From Methylobrevis albus (lineage in GTDB: Bacteria; Pseudomonadota; Alphaproteobacteria; Rhizobiales; Pleomorphomonadaceae), in NCBI RefSeq assembly GCF_015904235.1, contig NZ_JADZLT010000049.1, forward strand, positions 124,001-188,000: a DNA stretch of 64,000 nt, in the 5' to 3' direction. The notes under the pieces are model-generated. The model was given only the letters and a program-made list of their open reading frames with translations. It did not search any database and was not told where the DNA came from. Positions 56,473 to 64,000 of the stretch are shown here, one piece after another. Every line of letters starts with the position of its first letter. The stretch's first letter is position 1. A program made the translations under genes and the position numbers.

Positions 56473-57666
56473 CTAAGCGGCCGGATCGCCCTCGCCGAGC
56501 GGCACGAGGCGGCCGCCGCGCGCCTCGAAAACCGCCGCCCGGTCGCCGAGTTCGGCGAAGGCGGCGGCGTCGGTGCCGGTCATGAACCACTGCCCGCCGA
56601 GACGCTCCAGGCGGTCGTAGAGCGCGGCGCGGCGCAGCGGATCGAGGTGCGCCGTCACCTCGTCGAGCAGCAGCACCGGCGTCGTGCCGGTGACCTCGGC
56701 GACGAGACGGGCCTGCGCCAGCACGAGGCCGATCAGCAGGCCTTTCTGCTCGCCGGTGGAGGAGAGCGCGGCGGGCATCTGCTTGGCGCTGTGCGCGACG
56801 AGCAACTCGGCGCGGTGCGGGCCGGCCAGAGCCCGGCCGGCGGCGCGGTCGCGGCTGCGGCCGGCGGCGAGGTCGCGGCGATACCAGTCCTCGACGTCGG
56901 TGGCGCTCGCGGTATCGAACGCCGCCTCGAAGGCGCCGTCGAGGCGCACGGCGGCGACTGGAAACGGCCCGTCGCCGTCGTCGGCGGCCGCGTCGGCCAG
57001 CACACGGGCGATGGCGGCGACGGTCTCGCGCCGGCCGGCCGCGACGGCGACGGCAAAGCCCGCGACCTGCTCCTCGACGGCATCGAGCCAGGCGGGGTCG
57101 CTGCGGAAATCCTCGAGCAGGCGGTTGCGCTCGGTGAGCGCCTTCTCGAAAGCGACGACGCGGCGGCCGTGCGCCGGATCGAGCGTCATCGCCATGCGGT
57201 CGAGGAAGCGGCGCCGGTCGCCGGCCGGGCCGGTGAAGAGGCCGTCCATCGCCGGCGTCAGCCAGACGAGGCGGAGATGGTCGGCGAGCACGTCGGAGCC
57301 CTTCGCGGCGACGCCGTCGACGCGCACCTGGCGCAGGCTGTCGCCGGGCTCGATGCCGGTGCCGAGCCGCACGGTGCCGAGCGCCCCGTCGAGGCGCGCC
57401 GCGACCGCAAAGCCCCCTGCCCCGCCGATCCGCGCGACATCGCGAAACGGCGCCCGGCGCAGGCCGCGGCCGGGCGAGAGGTAGGAGACCGCCTCGATCA
57501 GGTTGGTCTTGCCGGCGCCGTTCTCGCCGACGAGCACGACGGAGCGACCGCCGGCCTCGAGGTCGAGCGCCGCGTAGTTGCGGAAATCCGAAAGGCGCAG
57601 GTGGTCGATCGCGACGCGGAGCGCCGGGCCGGCGCCGTCTCGCCCGGTCTCCATGGCAGCGGTCAT
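56473..57666 (-). CDS. recF: DNA replication and repair protein RecF
   Basis: About 397 residues from ATG 57666; starts at 57654 (ATG) or 57720 (GTG) cannot be excluded. ABC/SMC-type ATPase that loads RecA at gaps. N terminus HLRLSDFRNYAALDLEAGGRSVVLVGENGAGKTNLIEAVSYLSPGRGLR with Walker A GENGAGKT. Signature-like ALSSTGEQKGLLIGLVLAQARL near 300 and Walker B TPVLLLDEVTAHLDPLRRAALYDRL. Located 50 nt after dnaN on the same strand, the ancestral replication gene order. Confidence 0.95.
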   Translation of the reverse strand: MTAAMETGRDGAGPALRVAIDHLRLSDFRNYAALDLEAGGRSVVLVGENGAGKTNLIEAVSYLSPGRGLRRAPFRDVARIGGAGGFAVAARLDGALGTVRLGTGIEPGDSLRQVRVDGVAAKGSDVLADHLRLVWLTPAMDGLFTGPAGDRRRFLDRMAMTLDPAHGRRVVAFEKALTERNRLLEDFRSDPAWLDAVEEQVAGFAVAVAAGRRETVAAIARVLADAAADDGDGPFPVAAVRLDGAFEAAFDTASATDVEDWYRRDLAAGRSRDRAAGRALAGPHRAELLVAHSAKQMPAALSSTGEQKGLLIGLVLAQARLVAEVTGTTPVLLLDEVTAHLDPLRRAALYDRLERLGGQWFMTGTDAAAFAELGDRAAVFEARGGRLVPLGEGDPAA

Positions 57667-57716
57667 CGCGGCAGGTCCGGTGGCTGGCGCGGGATTCGGC
57701 CCGGCAACGCGGCCGG

Positions 57717-58835
57717 TCACACCCGCATCGGCATCAGCACGTAGAGCGTCTCGGCGTCGGCGGAGTCCTGGATCAAGGTCGGCGAACCCGGATCAGCGAG
57801 GCGGAACAGGGCCGTGTCGGTGGAGAGCTGGGCGGCGATGTCGAGCAGGTAGCGGGCGTTGAAGCCGATATCGAGCGGGTCGTCGTCGTATTCGACGTGG
57901 AGTTCCTCGGTGGCGCTGCCGGAATCCGGGTTGACCACGGTGAGCACCAGCTTGCCCTCGGAGAGGGTGAGCTTCACCGCGCGGCCGCGCTCGCTGGAGA
58001 CGGTCGAGACGCGGTCGACGGCCTCGGCGAACTCGCTCTTGTCGACGCGCAGTTCCTTGTCGTTCGACTGCGGGATGACGCGGCCGTAGTCCGGGAAGGT
58101 GCCGTCGATCAGCTTGGACGTCAGGATCACCGCGCCGACGCTGATGCGGATCTTGGCGTCGGAGAGCTCGACGGTGACTTCCGCCTCCGGGTCCTCCAGC
58201 AGCTTCTGGATCTCGCCGACGGTCTTGCGCGGCACGATGATGCCGGGCATGCCGCGGGCGCCATCAGGAGCAGGCATGTTCGCCTGGGCGAGGCGGTGGC
58301 CGTCGGTGGCGACGGCGCGGAACTTCGACCCCGCCGGGGTGTCGACGGTGTGGAAGAAGATGCCGTTGAGATAGTAGCGGATCTCCTCGGTGGAGATCGC
58401 GAACTGAGTGCGGTCGATCAACCGCTTCAGTTCTTTCGCCGGCAGCGTGAAGCGGTGGCTGAGCTCGCCCACAGTGATGTCGGGGAAATCGCTCTCGGGC
58501 AGCATCTGCAGCGCGAAGCGCGAGCGGCCCGACAGGATGATCAGCGTGCCGCCGTCGCTCGACGTTTCCAGCGACACCTGCGAGCCGTCGGGTAGCTTGC
58601 GGACGATGTCGTAGAACATGTGCGCCGGCACCGTGGTGGCGCCCGGGCGCTCGACCATCGCCGGCACGGTCTCGAGCGCGTCGAGGTCGAGGTCGGTCGC
58701 CTTCAGCTGCACCTCGCCTTCCGACGCGCGGATCAGCACGTTGGAGAGGATCGGGATCGTGTTGCGGCGCTCCACGACGCGATGGACGTGGTTGAGCGAC
58801 TTCAGGAGGTGCGTCCGCTCGAGGGTCACGCGCAT
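57717..58835 (-). CDS. dnaN: DNA polymerase III beta sliding clamp
   Basis: 372 residues, standard length. Ring-shaped processivity factor. Sequence MRVTLERTHLLKSLNHVHRVVERRNTIPILSNVLI is the typical clamp N terminus, with three repeated clamp domains; the C terminus ends TLYVLMPMRV, the conserved hydrophobic pocket terminus. The dnaA gene is not adjacent upstream, where dctA lies instead after 304 nt, as in many rhizobia in which dnaA is apart from dnaN. Confidence 0.98.
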   Translation of the reverse strand: MRVTLERTHLLKSLNHVHRVVERRNTIPILSNVLIRASEGEVQLKATDLDLDALETVPAMVERPGATTVPAHMFYDIVRKLPDGSQVSLETSSDGGTLIILSGRSRFALQMLPESDFPDITVGELSHRFTLPAKELKRLIDRTQFAISTEEIRYYLNGIFFHTVDTPAGSKFRAVATDGHRLAQANMPAPDGARGMPGIIVPRKTVGEIQKLLEDPEAEVTVELSDAKIRISVGAVILTSKLIDGTFPDYGRVIPQSNDKELRVDKSEFAEAVDRVSTVSSERGRAVKLTLSEGKLVLTVVNPDSGSATEELHVEYDDDPLDIGFNARYLLDIAAQLSTDTALFRLADPGSPTLIQDSADAETLYVLMPMRV

Positions 58836-59070
58836 CGCTAGGCTACCTGTGTTCTGTCTTGCGACCGACGCCGAAGCCCGTGCTGCGGCGTCTCGGGACG
58901 ATCGGGGAGGGACGATCGGCGGTGCCGGTGCGGACCGGCCCGCCGGCGGGAGCGGCCCCGGCGGCGCGGCGCCGACGGAAGCCGCAAAATGGCGAGAACG
59001 ACCTCAAAAGGCAAGAGCCCGCCGACCATTGGCCGGGAAGCGGGGGCGGCGCGGCAGGCCCGGAAGACGA

Positions 59071-59099
59071 CGAAGCCCGCAGCAGCGCCGCGGGCTTCG
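59071..59099 (-). terminator. hairpin downstream of dctA, probable terminator
   Basis: CGAAGCCCGC (59071-59080) and GCGGGCTTCG (59090-59099) form a perfect 10-bp stem with a 9-nt loop, 41 nt beyond the dctA stop. On the minus strand it is followed by TCGTCTTCC, moderately T-rich. The rest of the 304-nt gap 58836-59139 has no gene and should contain the dnaN promoter. Confidence 0.65.
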
Positions 59100-59139
59100 T
59101 TCGTTGATCGGGGCGAGACGGGGCGCACCGCCCCGGCCG

Positions 59140-60477
59140 TCACTCCGCGGGCTGGGCGGCCGGGAGCGGGTAGGCGGCGGGCTTGACCGGCCGGGCGAGC
59201 GCGGCCTCGAGCTTCTCGGTGTCGAGCTCGCCTTCCCAGCGGGCGACGACGAGGGTTGCGACCGCGTTGCCGACGAGGTTGGTGAGGGCGCGGCACTCGG
59301 ACATGAAGCGGTCGATGCCGAGGATCAGCGCCATGCCGGCAACCGGGACGGCGGGAACCACCGACAGCGTCGCGGCGAGGGTGATGAAGCCGGCGCCGGT
59401 GATGCCGGCGGCGCCCTTCGAGCTCAGCATCGCGACGAGGAGCAGCAGCACCTGGTCGCCGAGCGAGAGGTCGATGTTGGTCGCCTGGGCGATGAACAGC
59501 GCGGCGAGCGTCATGTAGATGTTGGTGCCGTCGAGGTTGAACGAATAGCCGGTGGGCACGACGAGGCCGACGACCGACTTCTTCGCGCCGGCGCGTTCCA
59601 TCTTCTCCATCAGCGTCGGCAGGGCTGCTTCCGACGACGATGTGCCGAGCACGAGCAGCAACTCTTCCTTGATGTAGCGGAGCAGCGCAACGATCGAGAA
59701 GCCGTTGTAGCGGCAGACCGCGCCGAGCACGATGAACACGAACAGGAAGGCGGTGATGTAGAAGGTGCCGATCAGCATGGCGAGGTTGGCGACCGAGCCG
59801 ATGCCGTATTTGCCGATGGTGAAGGCCATCGCGCCGAAGGCGCCGATCGGGGCGGCCTTCATCAGGATCGCAACCAGCTTGAACACCGGGGTCGACAGCG
59901 CCTGCAGGAAGGCCAGCACCGGTGCACCCTTCTCGCCGACGGTGGCGAGCGCGATGCCGAACAGCACGGCGACGAACAGCACCTGCAGGATGTCGCCGCC
60001 GACCAGCGGCGAGACGATCGTGGTCGGGATAATGCCGGTGAGGAAGCCGGTGATGGTCTGCTCGTGCGCCTTGTCGGCGTAGGTCGCGACCGCCGCCGGA
60101 TCGAGCGAGGCGGGGTCGATGTTGAGGCCGGCGCCCGGCTGCACCACGTTGGCGACGATCAGGCCGATGATCAGGGCGAGCGTCGAGAAGGTGAGGAAAT
60201 AGAGCATCGCCTTGCCGGCGACGCGGCCGACCTTCTTCATGTCGGTCATGCCGGCGATGCCGGTGACGACGGTGAGGAAGATCACCGGGGCGATGATCAT
60301 CTTGACCAGCTTGATGAAGCCGTCGCCGAGCGGCTTCAGGCTGGCGCCGAAGTCCGGATAGAAATGGCCGAGCAGCATGCCGGCGGCGATCGCCACCAGC
60401 ACCTGGACGTAGAGCTGGCGGTAGAGCGGGATCTTCTCGCGCGGATGGATATCCGAGCTGTGCGGCACGGCAATCAT
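59140..60477 (-). CDS. dctA: C4-dicarboxylate:cation symporter DctA
   Basis: 445 residues, full length. Inner-membrane uptake of succinate, fumarate and malate. DAACS family features: [44 protein letters not shown] near 34, the re-entrant loop [25 protein letters not shown] near 270, [27 protein letters not shown] near 310, and [19 protein letters not shown] near 355. The gene has a consensus sigma-54 promoter at 60582-60596 and is divergent from dctBD, the sensor and activator that control it. Confidence 0.97.
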   Translation of the reverse strand: MIAVPHSSDIHPREKIPLYRQLYVQVLVAIAAGMLLGHFYPDFGASLKPLGDGFIKLVKMIIAPVIFLTVVTGIAGMTDMKKVGRVAGKAMLYFLTFSTLALIIGLIVANVVQPGAGLNIDPASLDPAAVATYADKAHEQTITGFLTGIIPTTIVSPLVGGDILQVLFVAVLFGIALATVGEKGAPVLAFLQALSTPVFKLVAILMKAAPIGAFGAMAFTIGKYGIGSVANLAMLIGTFYITAFLFVFIVLGAVCRYNGFSIVALLRYIKEELLLVLGTSSSEAALPTLMEKMERAGAKKSVVGLVVPTGYSFNLDGTNIYMTLAALFIAQATNIDLSLGDQVLLLLVAMLSSKGAAGITGAGFITLAATLSVVPAVPVAGMALILGIDRFMSECRALTNLVGNAVATLVVARWEGELDTEKLEAALARPVKPAAYPLPAAQPAE

Positions 60478-60581
60478 GGGATCCTCCCTGGTCGATCCCG
60501 TCCTGCCGCGGCATGGCCGGCGGTGCCGAGATCACTTGTCGAAATTGCCCGGCGCCTCCGCATCCGGACGCAGCCCTATCG

Positions 60582-60596
60582 GCAAGCGGCGTGCCA
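60582..60596 (-). promoter_or_regulatory. sigma-54 (RpoN) -24/-12 promoter of dctA
   Basis: On the minus strand the sequence is TGGCAC, five bases GCCGC, then TTGC: an exact match to the RpoN consensus TGGCAC-N5-TTGC. The GC of the -12 element is about 105 nt before the dctA ATG, leaving a leader of roughly 90 nt. DctD, encoded divergently, carries the GAFTGA loop needed to activate this polymerase. Confidence 0.93.
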
Positions 60597-60639
60597 GAGG
60601 ATTCGCTGTCCTCAACCGATTGAATCGACGACGTATTTT

Positions 60640-60683
60640 TGTGCGCCTTGCATATGCCACCCGCCATTGTGCGGATTTCCGCA
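60640..60683. promoter_or_regulatory. putative tandem DctD activator sites
   Basis: Two TGTGCG half-sites begin at 60640 and 60668, 28 bp apart. The second is part of a perfect dyad TGCGGA-TT-TCCGCA (60670-60683); the first forms an imperfect dyad TGTGCGC-C-TTGCATA. They lie about 45-100 bp upstream of the sigma-54 promoter, the usual place of DctD enhancers. Site identity is inferred. Confidence 0.6.
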
Positions 60684-60727
60684 TGCGTTGACTTGCGGTT
60701 TGTCCGGAAAACTGCACAGATTGCGCG

Positions 60728-62620
60728 ATGTCCAAGACCAGCACCGGCCCCCTTTTCGCTGGCCCGCTGCGCCGCTCCGGCGGCCGCCGGCGGCTGGCGC
60801 TCGTGGCGGTGATCGCCGTCACGATCGGCGGGCTCGCGGCGCTGGCGGGGTGGATCGCGGCCGACGGCGCGCGGGCCGGGGTTGCGGACCGGGCGGGCAC
60901 GGCGGCGCTGCAGAGCACCGAACTGCTGCGCGCCGAGCTCGACAAGCAGCGCGCGGTGGCCGGGGTGCTCGCGGCCGATCCGGAGTTCGCTGCGGCGGTC
61001 GCCGCCCCCGGCCGGCCGCCGCAGCCGCGGCTCGACCGGCGGCTGGCGGCGATCGCCGCCGCGAGCCGGGCCTCGGTGATCTATCTGCTCGATGCCGACG
61101 GCGTCACCATCGCCGCCAGCAACGCCGGGCGACCCGACAGCTTCGTCGGCAGCGACTATCGCTTCCGCCCCTATTTCCGCGACGCGGTGGCGAGCGGGGC
61201 GGCCGAGCACTATGCGCTCGGCACGGTCAGCCGGCGGCCCGGGCTCTACATCGGCCGGCGCGTCGAGACGGGCGGGCGACCGGGCGTCCTCGTGGTGAAG
61301 GTCGAGTTCGACGGCGTCGAGGCGGCCTGGCGGCTCGGCGGCGACACGATCTACGTCACCGACCCGCGCGGCATCGTGCTCGCCACCAGCGTGCCGGACT
61401 GGCGGTTTCGCGCGACGCGGCCGATCGGGCCGGACGAGGCGGCGGCGATCCGCGACAGCCTGCAGTTCGGCGACGCGTCGCTGACGCCGCTGCCGGTGGC
61501 CGCCGTGGACGGGACGGGCGACGCGCTGCCGGCGGCGGGATCGGCGGCGACCCGCGTGCAGGCGAGCCTGCCCGATCGCCGGCCGGTAGAGTTCATGGCG
61601 GCGCGGGTGCCGGTGAACGGAACCGGCTGGCAGCTGACGCTGCTCGCGCCGACCGGCGCGCCGGTCGCGGCGGCGCGGCGGCAGGCGCAGGCCGGTACGG
61701 TGGCGGCCCTGCTGCTGCTTTGCGTCGGCGGGGCTTCGCTGGTCCGCCGGCGAAGCCGCGCACTGGAGCGGGCGGCGGCCGCGGCGAACGCGCAGGCGCT
61801 GCTCGAGGAGCGGGTCGCCGCGCGGACCCAGGAACTCAGCGCCGCCAACGCGCGGCTCGAGGCCGAAAGCGCCGAGCGCCGGCGCGCCGAAGCGAAGCTG
61901 CAGGAGGTGTCGGACCGCTTCCTGCAGGCGAACCGGCTGGCGATCCTCGGCCAGATCGCCGCCGGTGTCGCGCACGAGGTCAACCAGCCGGTGGCGGCGA
62001 TCCGCAGCTTCGCCGGCAACGCCGCGACGCTGCTCCAGCGCGGCGATACCGCCGCCGTCGCCGAGAACCTCGGCTTCGTCGGCGAACTCGCCGACCGGAT
62101 CGGCACCATCACCGAGGGCCTGCGCGGCTTCGCCGCCAAGGGGTCGGGCGACATCGGCCCGACTTCGGTGGCGGATGCCGCCGACGGCGCACTGCTGCTG
62201 ATCTCGCCGAAGCTCGGCAGCGGCCGGGTGGAGCTGCAGCGCAGCGGGTTCGAGGCGCCGGTGCAGGCGCGCGCCAACCGGCAGCGGCTGGAGCAGGTGC
62301 TGGTCAACCTGCTGCGCAATGCGATCGAAGCGATCGAATCGCGCGCCGCCACCAACTCGGACACTCCCGCCGGCATCGTCCAACTTCGGCTCGACGCCGC
62401 TGCCGCCGAGGTGCGCCTCACCGTCGCGGACAACGGGCCCGGCATTCCCGAGGCGGTGATGGCGACGCTGTTCACGCCGTTCAGCACGACAAAGCCGCGC
62501 GGGCTCGGCCTCGGCCTCGTCATCTGCAACGACATCGTCACCAGCTTCGGCGGCCGGCTGGCGGTGGAAAGCTCGCCCGCCGGCACGACGGCCGTCATCC
62601 ACCTGCAGCGGACACCATGA
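60728..62620 (+). CDS. dctB: DctB C4-dicarboxylate sensor histidine kinase
   Basis: 630 residues. Membrane helix about 23-45, periplasmic double-PAS (dCache) sensor about 46-320 with [16 protein letters not shown] and the ligand-pocket motif [17 protein letters not shown] near 140, second membrane helix near 325-345, and a coiled coil 350-400. Kinase: [20 protein letters not shown] with phospho-His, [19 protein letters not shown] and [13 protein letters not shown]. It reports external dicarboxylate and phosphorylates DctD. Divergent from dctA and 10 nt upstream of dctD. Confidence 0.95.
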   Translation: MSKTSTGPLFAGPLRRSGGRRRLALVAVIAVTIGGLAALAGWIAADGARAGVADRAGTAALQSTELLRAELDKQRAVAGVLAADPEFAAAVAAPGRPPQPRLDRRLAAIAAASRASVIYLLDADGVTIAASNAGRPDSFVGSDYRFRPYFRDAVASGAAEHYALGTVSRRPGLYIGRRVETGGRPGVLVVKVEFDGVEAAWRLGGDTIYVTDPRGIVLATSVPDWRFRATRPIGPDEAAAIRDSLQFGDASLTPLPVAAVDGTGDALPAAGSAATRVQASLPDRRPVEFMAARVPVNGTGWQLTLLAPTGAPVAAARRQAQAGTVAALLLLCVGGASLVRRRSRALERAAAAANAQALLEERVAARTQELSAANARLEAESAERRRAEAKLQEVSDRFLQANRLAILGQIAAGVAHEVNQPVAAIRSFAGNAATLLQRGDTAAVAENLGFVGELADRIGTITEGLRGFAAKGSGDIGPTSVADAADGALLLISPKLGSGRVELQRSGFEAPVQARANRQRLEQVLVNLLRNAIEAIESRAATNSDTPAGIVQLRLDAAAAEVRLTVADNGPGIPEAVMATLFTPFSTTKPRGLGLGLVICNDIVTSFGGRLAVESSPAGTTAVIHLQRTP

Positions 62621-62630
62621 GGAGGGTCGC

Positions 62631-64000
62631 ATGAGCCGCATCGCGCCGGACGGCGGGCGACCCGCCGCGGCCACCGCGTCACCCGGCCGTGCGGAGCCGA
62701 CGCCAGTCGCCTTCGTCGACGACGACGCGATGCTGCGCCGGGCCAACGTGCAGAGCCTCGAGCTCGGCGGCTTTGCCGCGACGGGCTTTGCCTCGGCGGA
62801 GGACGCGCTGGCGGCGATCGGGCCGGACTATCCCGGCGTCGTTGTCACCGACATCCGCATGCCGAAGATGGACGGGCTGCAATTGCAGCGGGCGCTCGGC
62901 CAGCGCGATGCGGACCTTCCCGTCATCCTCGTCACCGGCCACGGCGACGTCGAGATGGCGGTCGCGGCCCTGCAGGACGGCGCCTACGACTTCATCGCCA
63001 AGCCATATCCGCCCGAGCGCCTGCTGCGCAGCGTCACTCGCGCCGCCGAAAAGCGGCGGCTGGTGCTAGAGAACCGCGCCTTGCGCCAGCGCGCGGCGTC
63101 CACCCTCGACGATGGCCCGCTGATCGGCGAGACGCCGGCGATGCGCCGACTGCGCGCGACGCTGCGCCAGATCGCCGACGCCGACGTCGATGTGCTGGTC
63201 GCCGGCGAGACCGGCAGCGGCAAGGAGGTGGTCGCCCGGCTGCTGCACGACTGGAGCAGCCGGCGCCGGCACGGCCATTTCGTCGCGCTCAACTGCGCCG
63301 CGCTTCCTGAAAGCGTCATCGAGAGCGAGCTGTTCGGCCACGAGAGCGGCGCCTTCACCGGGGCGCAGAAGAAGCGCATCGGGCGGATCGAGCACGCGAG
63401 CGGCGGCACGCTGTTCTTCGACGAGATCGAGAGCATGCCGCTGCCGACGCAGGTGAAGCTGCTGCGCGTGCTGGAGGGGCGCGAGGTGGCGCCGCTCGGC
63501 ACCAACGACGTGCGCCCCGTCGACCTCCGCGTCGTCGCCGCCGCCAAGGTCGACCTCGGCGACCCGGCCCAGCGCGGCGACTTTCGCGAGGACCTCTACT
63601 ACCGGCTCAACGTCGTCACCGTGTCGATCCCGCCGCTGCGCGAGCGCCGCGCCGACATCCCGCTGCTGTTCGGCCATTTCCTCGCCCGCGCCGCCGAACG
63701 GTTTCGGCGCGAGGTGCCGCCGATCGACGCCGGGCTGCGGCGCCATCTCGACACCCACGCCTGGCCCGGCAACGTGCGCGAGCTCGTGCATTTTGCCGAG
63801 CGCTGCGTGCTCGGGATCGGCGAGCCGGAACCGGCCGCGGCATTTCCTGAAAGTCCGTCGACCGTCGCACCGGCAGGTGCGACCCTGCCCGAGACCGGCG
63901 CGCTGCCCGACTGGGTCGAGGCGGCGGAGGGACGGCTGATCCGCGCGGCGCTCGAAGCGACCGGCGGTGACGTGCGCCGGACGATCCAGCGGCTCGGCAT
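62631..64000 (+). CDS. dctD: DctD sigma-54-dependent response regulator (3' end outside window)
   Basis: About 456 codons visible, beginning at ATG 62631 with GGAGGG directly before it; the gene continues past 64000. Receiver: [14 protein letters not shown], acceptor Asp in [14 protein letters not shown], Thr in LVTGHGDV, Lys in [12 protein letters not shown]+ domain: Walker A GETGSGKE, the sigma-54 contact loop [12 protein letters not shown], Walker [14 protein letters not shown] and the arginine-finger region [26 protein letters not shown]. The C-terminal Fis-type HTH has begun ([18 protein letters not shown]) when the window ends. Confidence 0.96.
   Translation, partial: MSRIAPDGGRPAAATASPGRAEPTPVAFVDDDAMLRRANVQSLELGGFAATGFASAEDALAAIGPDYPGVVVTDIRMPKMDGLQLQRALGQRDADLPVILVTGHGDVEMAVAALQDGAYDFIAKPYPPERLLRSVTRAAEKRRLVLENRALRQRAASTLDDGPLIGETPAMRRLRATLRQIADADVDVLVAGETGSGKEVVARLLHDWSSRRRHGHFVALNCAALPESVIESELFGHESGAFTGAQKKRIGRIEHASGGTLFFDEIESMPLPTQVKLLRVLEGREVAPLGTNDVRPVDLRVVAAAKVDLGDPAQRGDFREDLYYRLNVVTVSIPPLRERRADIPLLFGHFLARAAERFRREVPPIDAGLRRHLDTHAWPGNVRELVHFAERCVLGIGEPEPAAAFPESPSTVAPAGATLPETGALPDWVEAAEGRLIRAALEATGGDVRRTIQRLG

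Noticed and set aside
58836-59139. Chromosome origin next to dnaN
   Set aside because: No cluster of DnaA boxes or dnaA gene was recognised in the gap; origins in this order are commonly elsewhere.
58838-62746. Very long minus-strand frame of about 1300 codons across dctB, dctA and beyond
   Set aside because: It is out of frame with DctA for most of its length and antisense to dctB; its composition is Arg/Ala/Gly-rich without motifs, as expected for a shadow frame in GC-rich DNA.

Overview
The window reads as a chromosomal segment of a very GC-rich alphaproteobacterium of the order Hyphomicrobiales (Rhizobiales). The basis is gene content and order. dnaN-recF-gyrB are consecutive. pckA, a flavin-binding protein, chvI-chvG, a short hprK, a mannose-type EIIA and HPr lie in the block typical of this order. 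FixLJ, RegBA (ActSR) and DctABD are also present. I cannot name a genus. No tRNA, rRNA, CRISPR array, transposase or prophage gene was recognised. Nearly all long open frames opposite the listed genes are high-GC shadows.

Layout. 1-2.8 kb: dut, coaBC and a gluconolactonase-like gene. 3-10.9 kb: small secreted proteins, then three two-component systems: a PhoPQ/FeuPQ-like pair coupled to a PepSY-like secreted protein, a metal-type OmpR pair, and FixLJ with a heme-PAS sensor. 11-15.7 kb: a Cys/Met PLP enzyme, a Sfp-type phosphopantetheinyl transferase, a 2-hydroxyacid dehydrogenase with a FucU mutarotase, and a GATase1-AraC regulator. 16-21.5 kb: soxBDAG for sarcosine oxidation, divergent from that regulator. 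22-28.4 kb: DeoR regulator, aldo/keto reductase, class III aminotransferase divergent from an APH-fold kinase, SDR, TerC protein. 28.6-33.2 kb: an operon for a fused E1 alpha/beta 2-oxo-acid dehydrogenase, a free lipoyl domain, an alpha/beta hydrolase and a SorC regulator. 33.2-39.3 kb: class A PBP, PHB depolymerase, RegB/RegA. 39.4-46.8 kb: pckA to HPr. 46.8-50.4 kb: molybdenum-hydroxylase maturation genes and a CysZ-like membrane protein. 50.6-53.5 kb: a NitT/TauT-type ABC importer. 53.7-58.8 kb: gyrB, recF, dnaN. 59.1 kb to the end: dctA with a consensus sigma-54 promoter, divergent from dctB-dctD; dctD runs off the window.

Together the genes describe a respiratory, organic-acid-using lifestyle. 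DctBD controls C4-dicarboxylate uptake, pckA is the gluconeogenic exit, ChvGI and the HprK/EIIA/HPr relay sense envelope and carbon/nitrogen state, RegBA and FixLJ sense redox and oxygen, and PHB depolymerase mobilises stored carbon. Six complete or nearly complete two-component systems occur in 64 kb.

The most interesting part is the 28.6-33.2 kb dehydrogenase operon. It looks like an acetoin-dehydrogenase complex with subunits rearranged (E1 fused, E2 split) under a sugar-phosphate-type regulator. Next are the PepSY-like protein coupled to the PhoPQ-like pair, the aminotransferase/kinase/SDR group with a palindrome inside its promoter, and at least five families of palindromic intergenic repeats.
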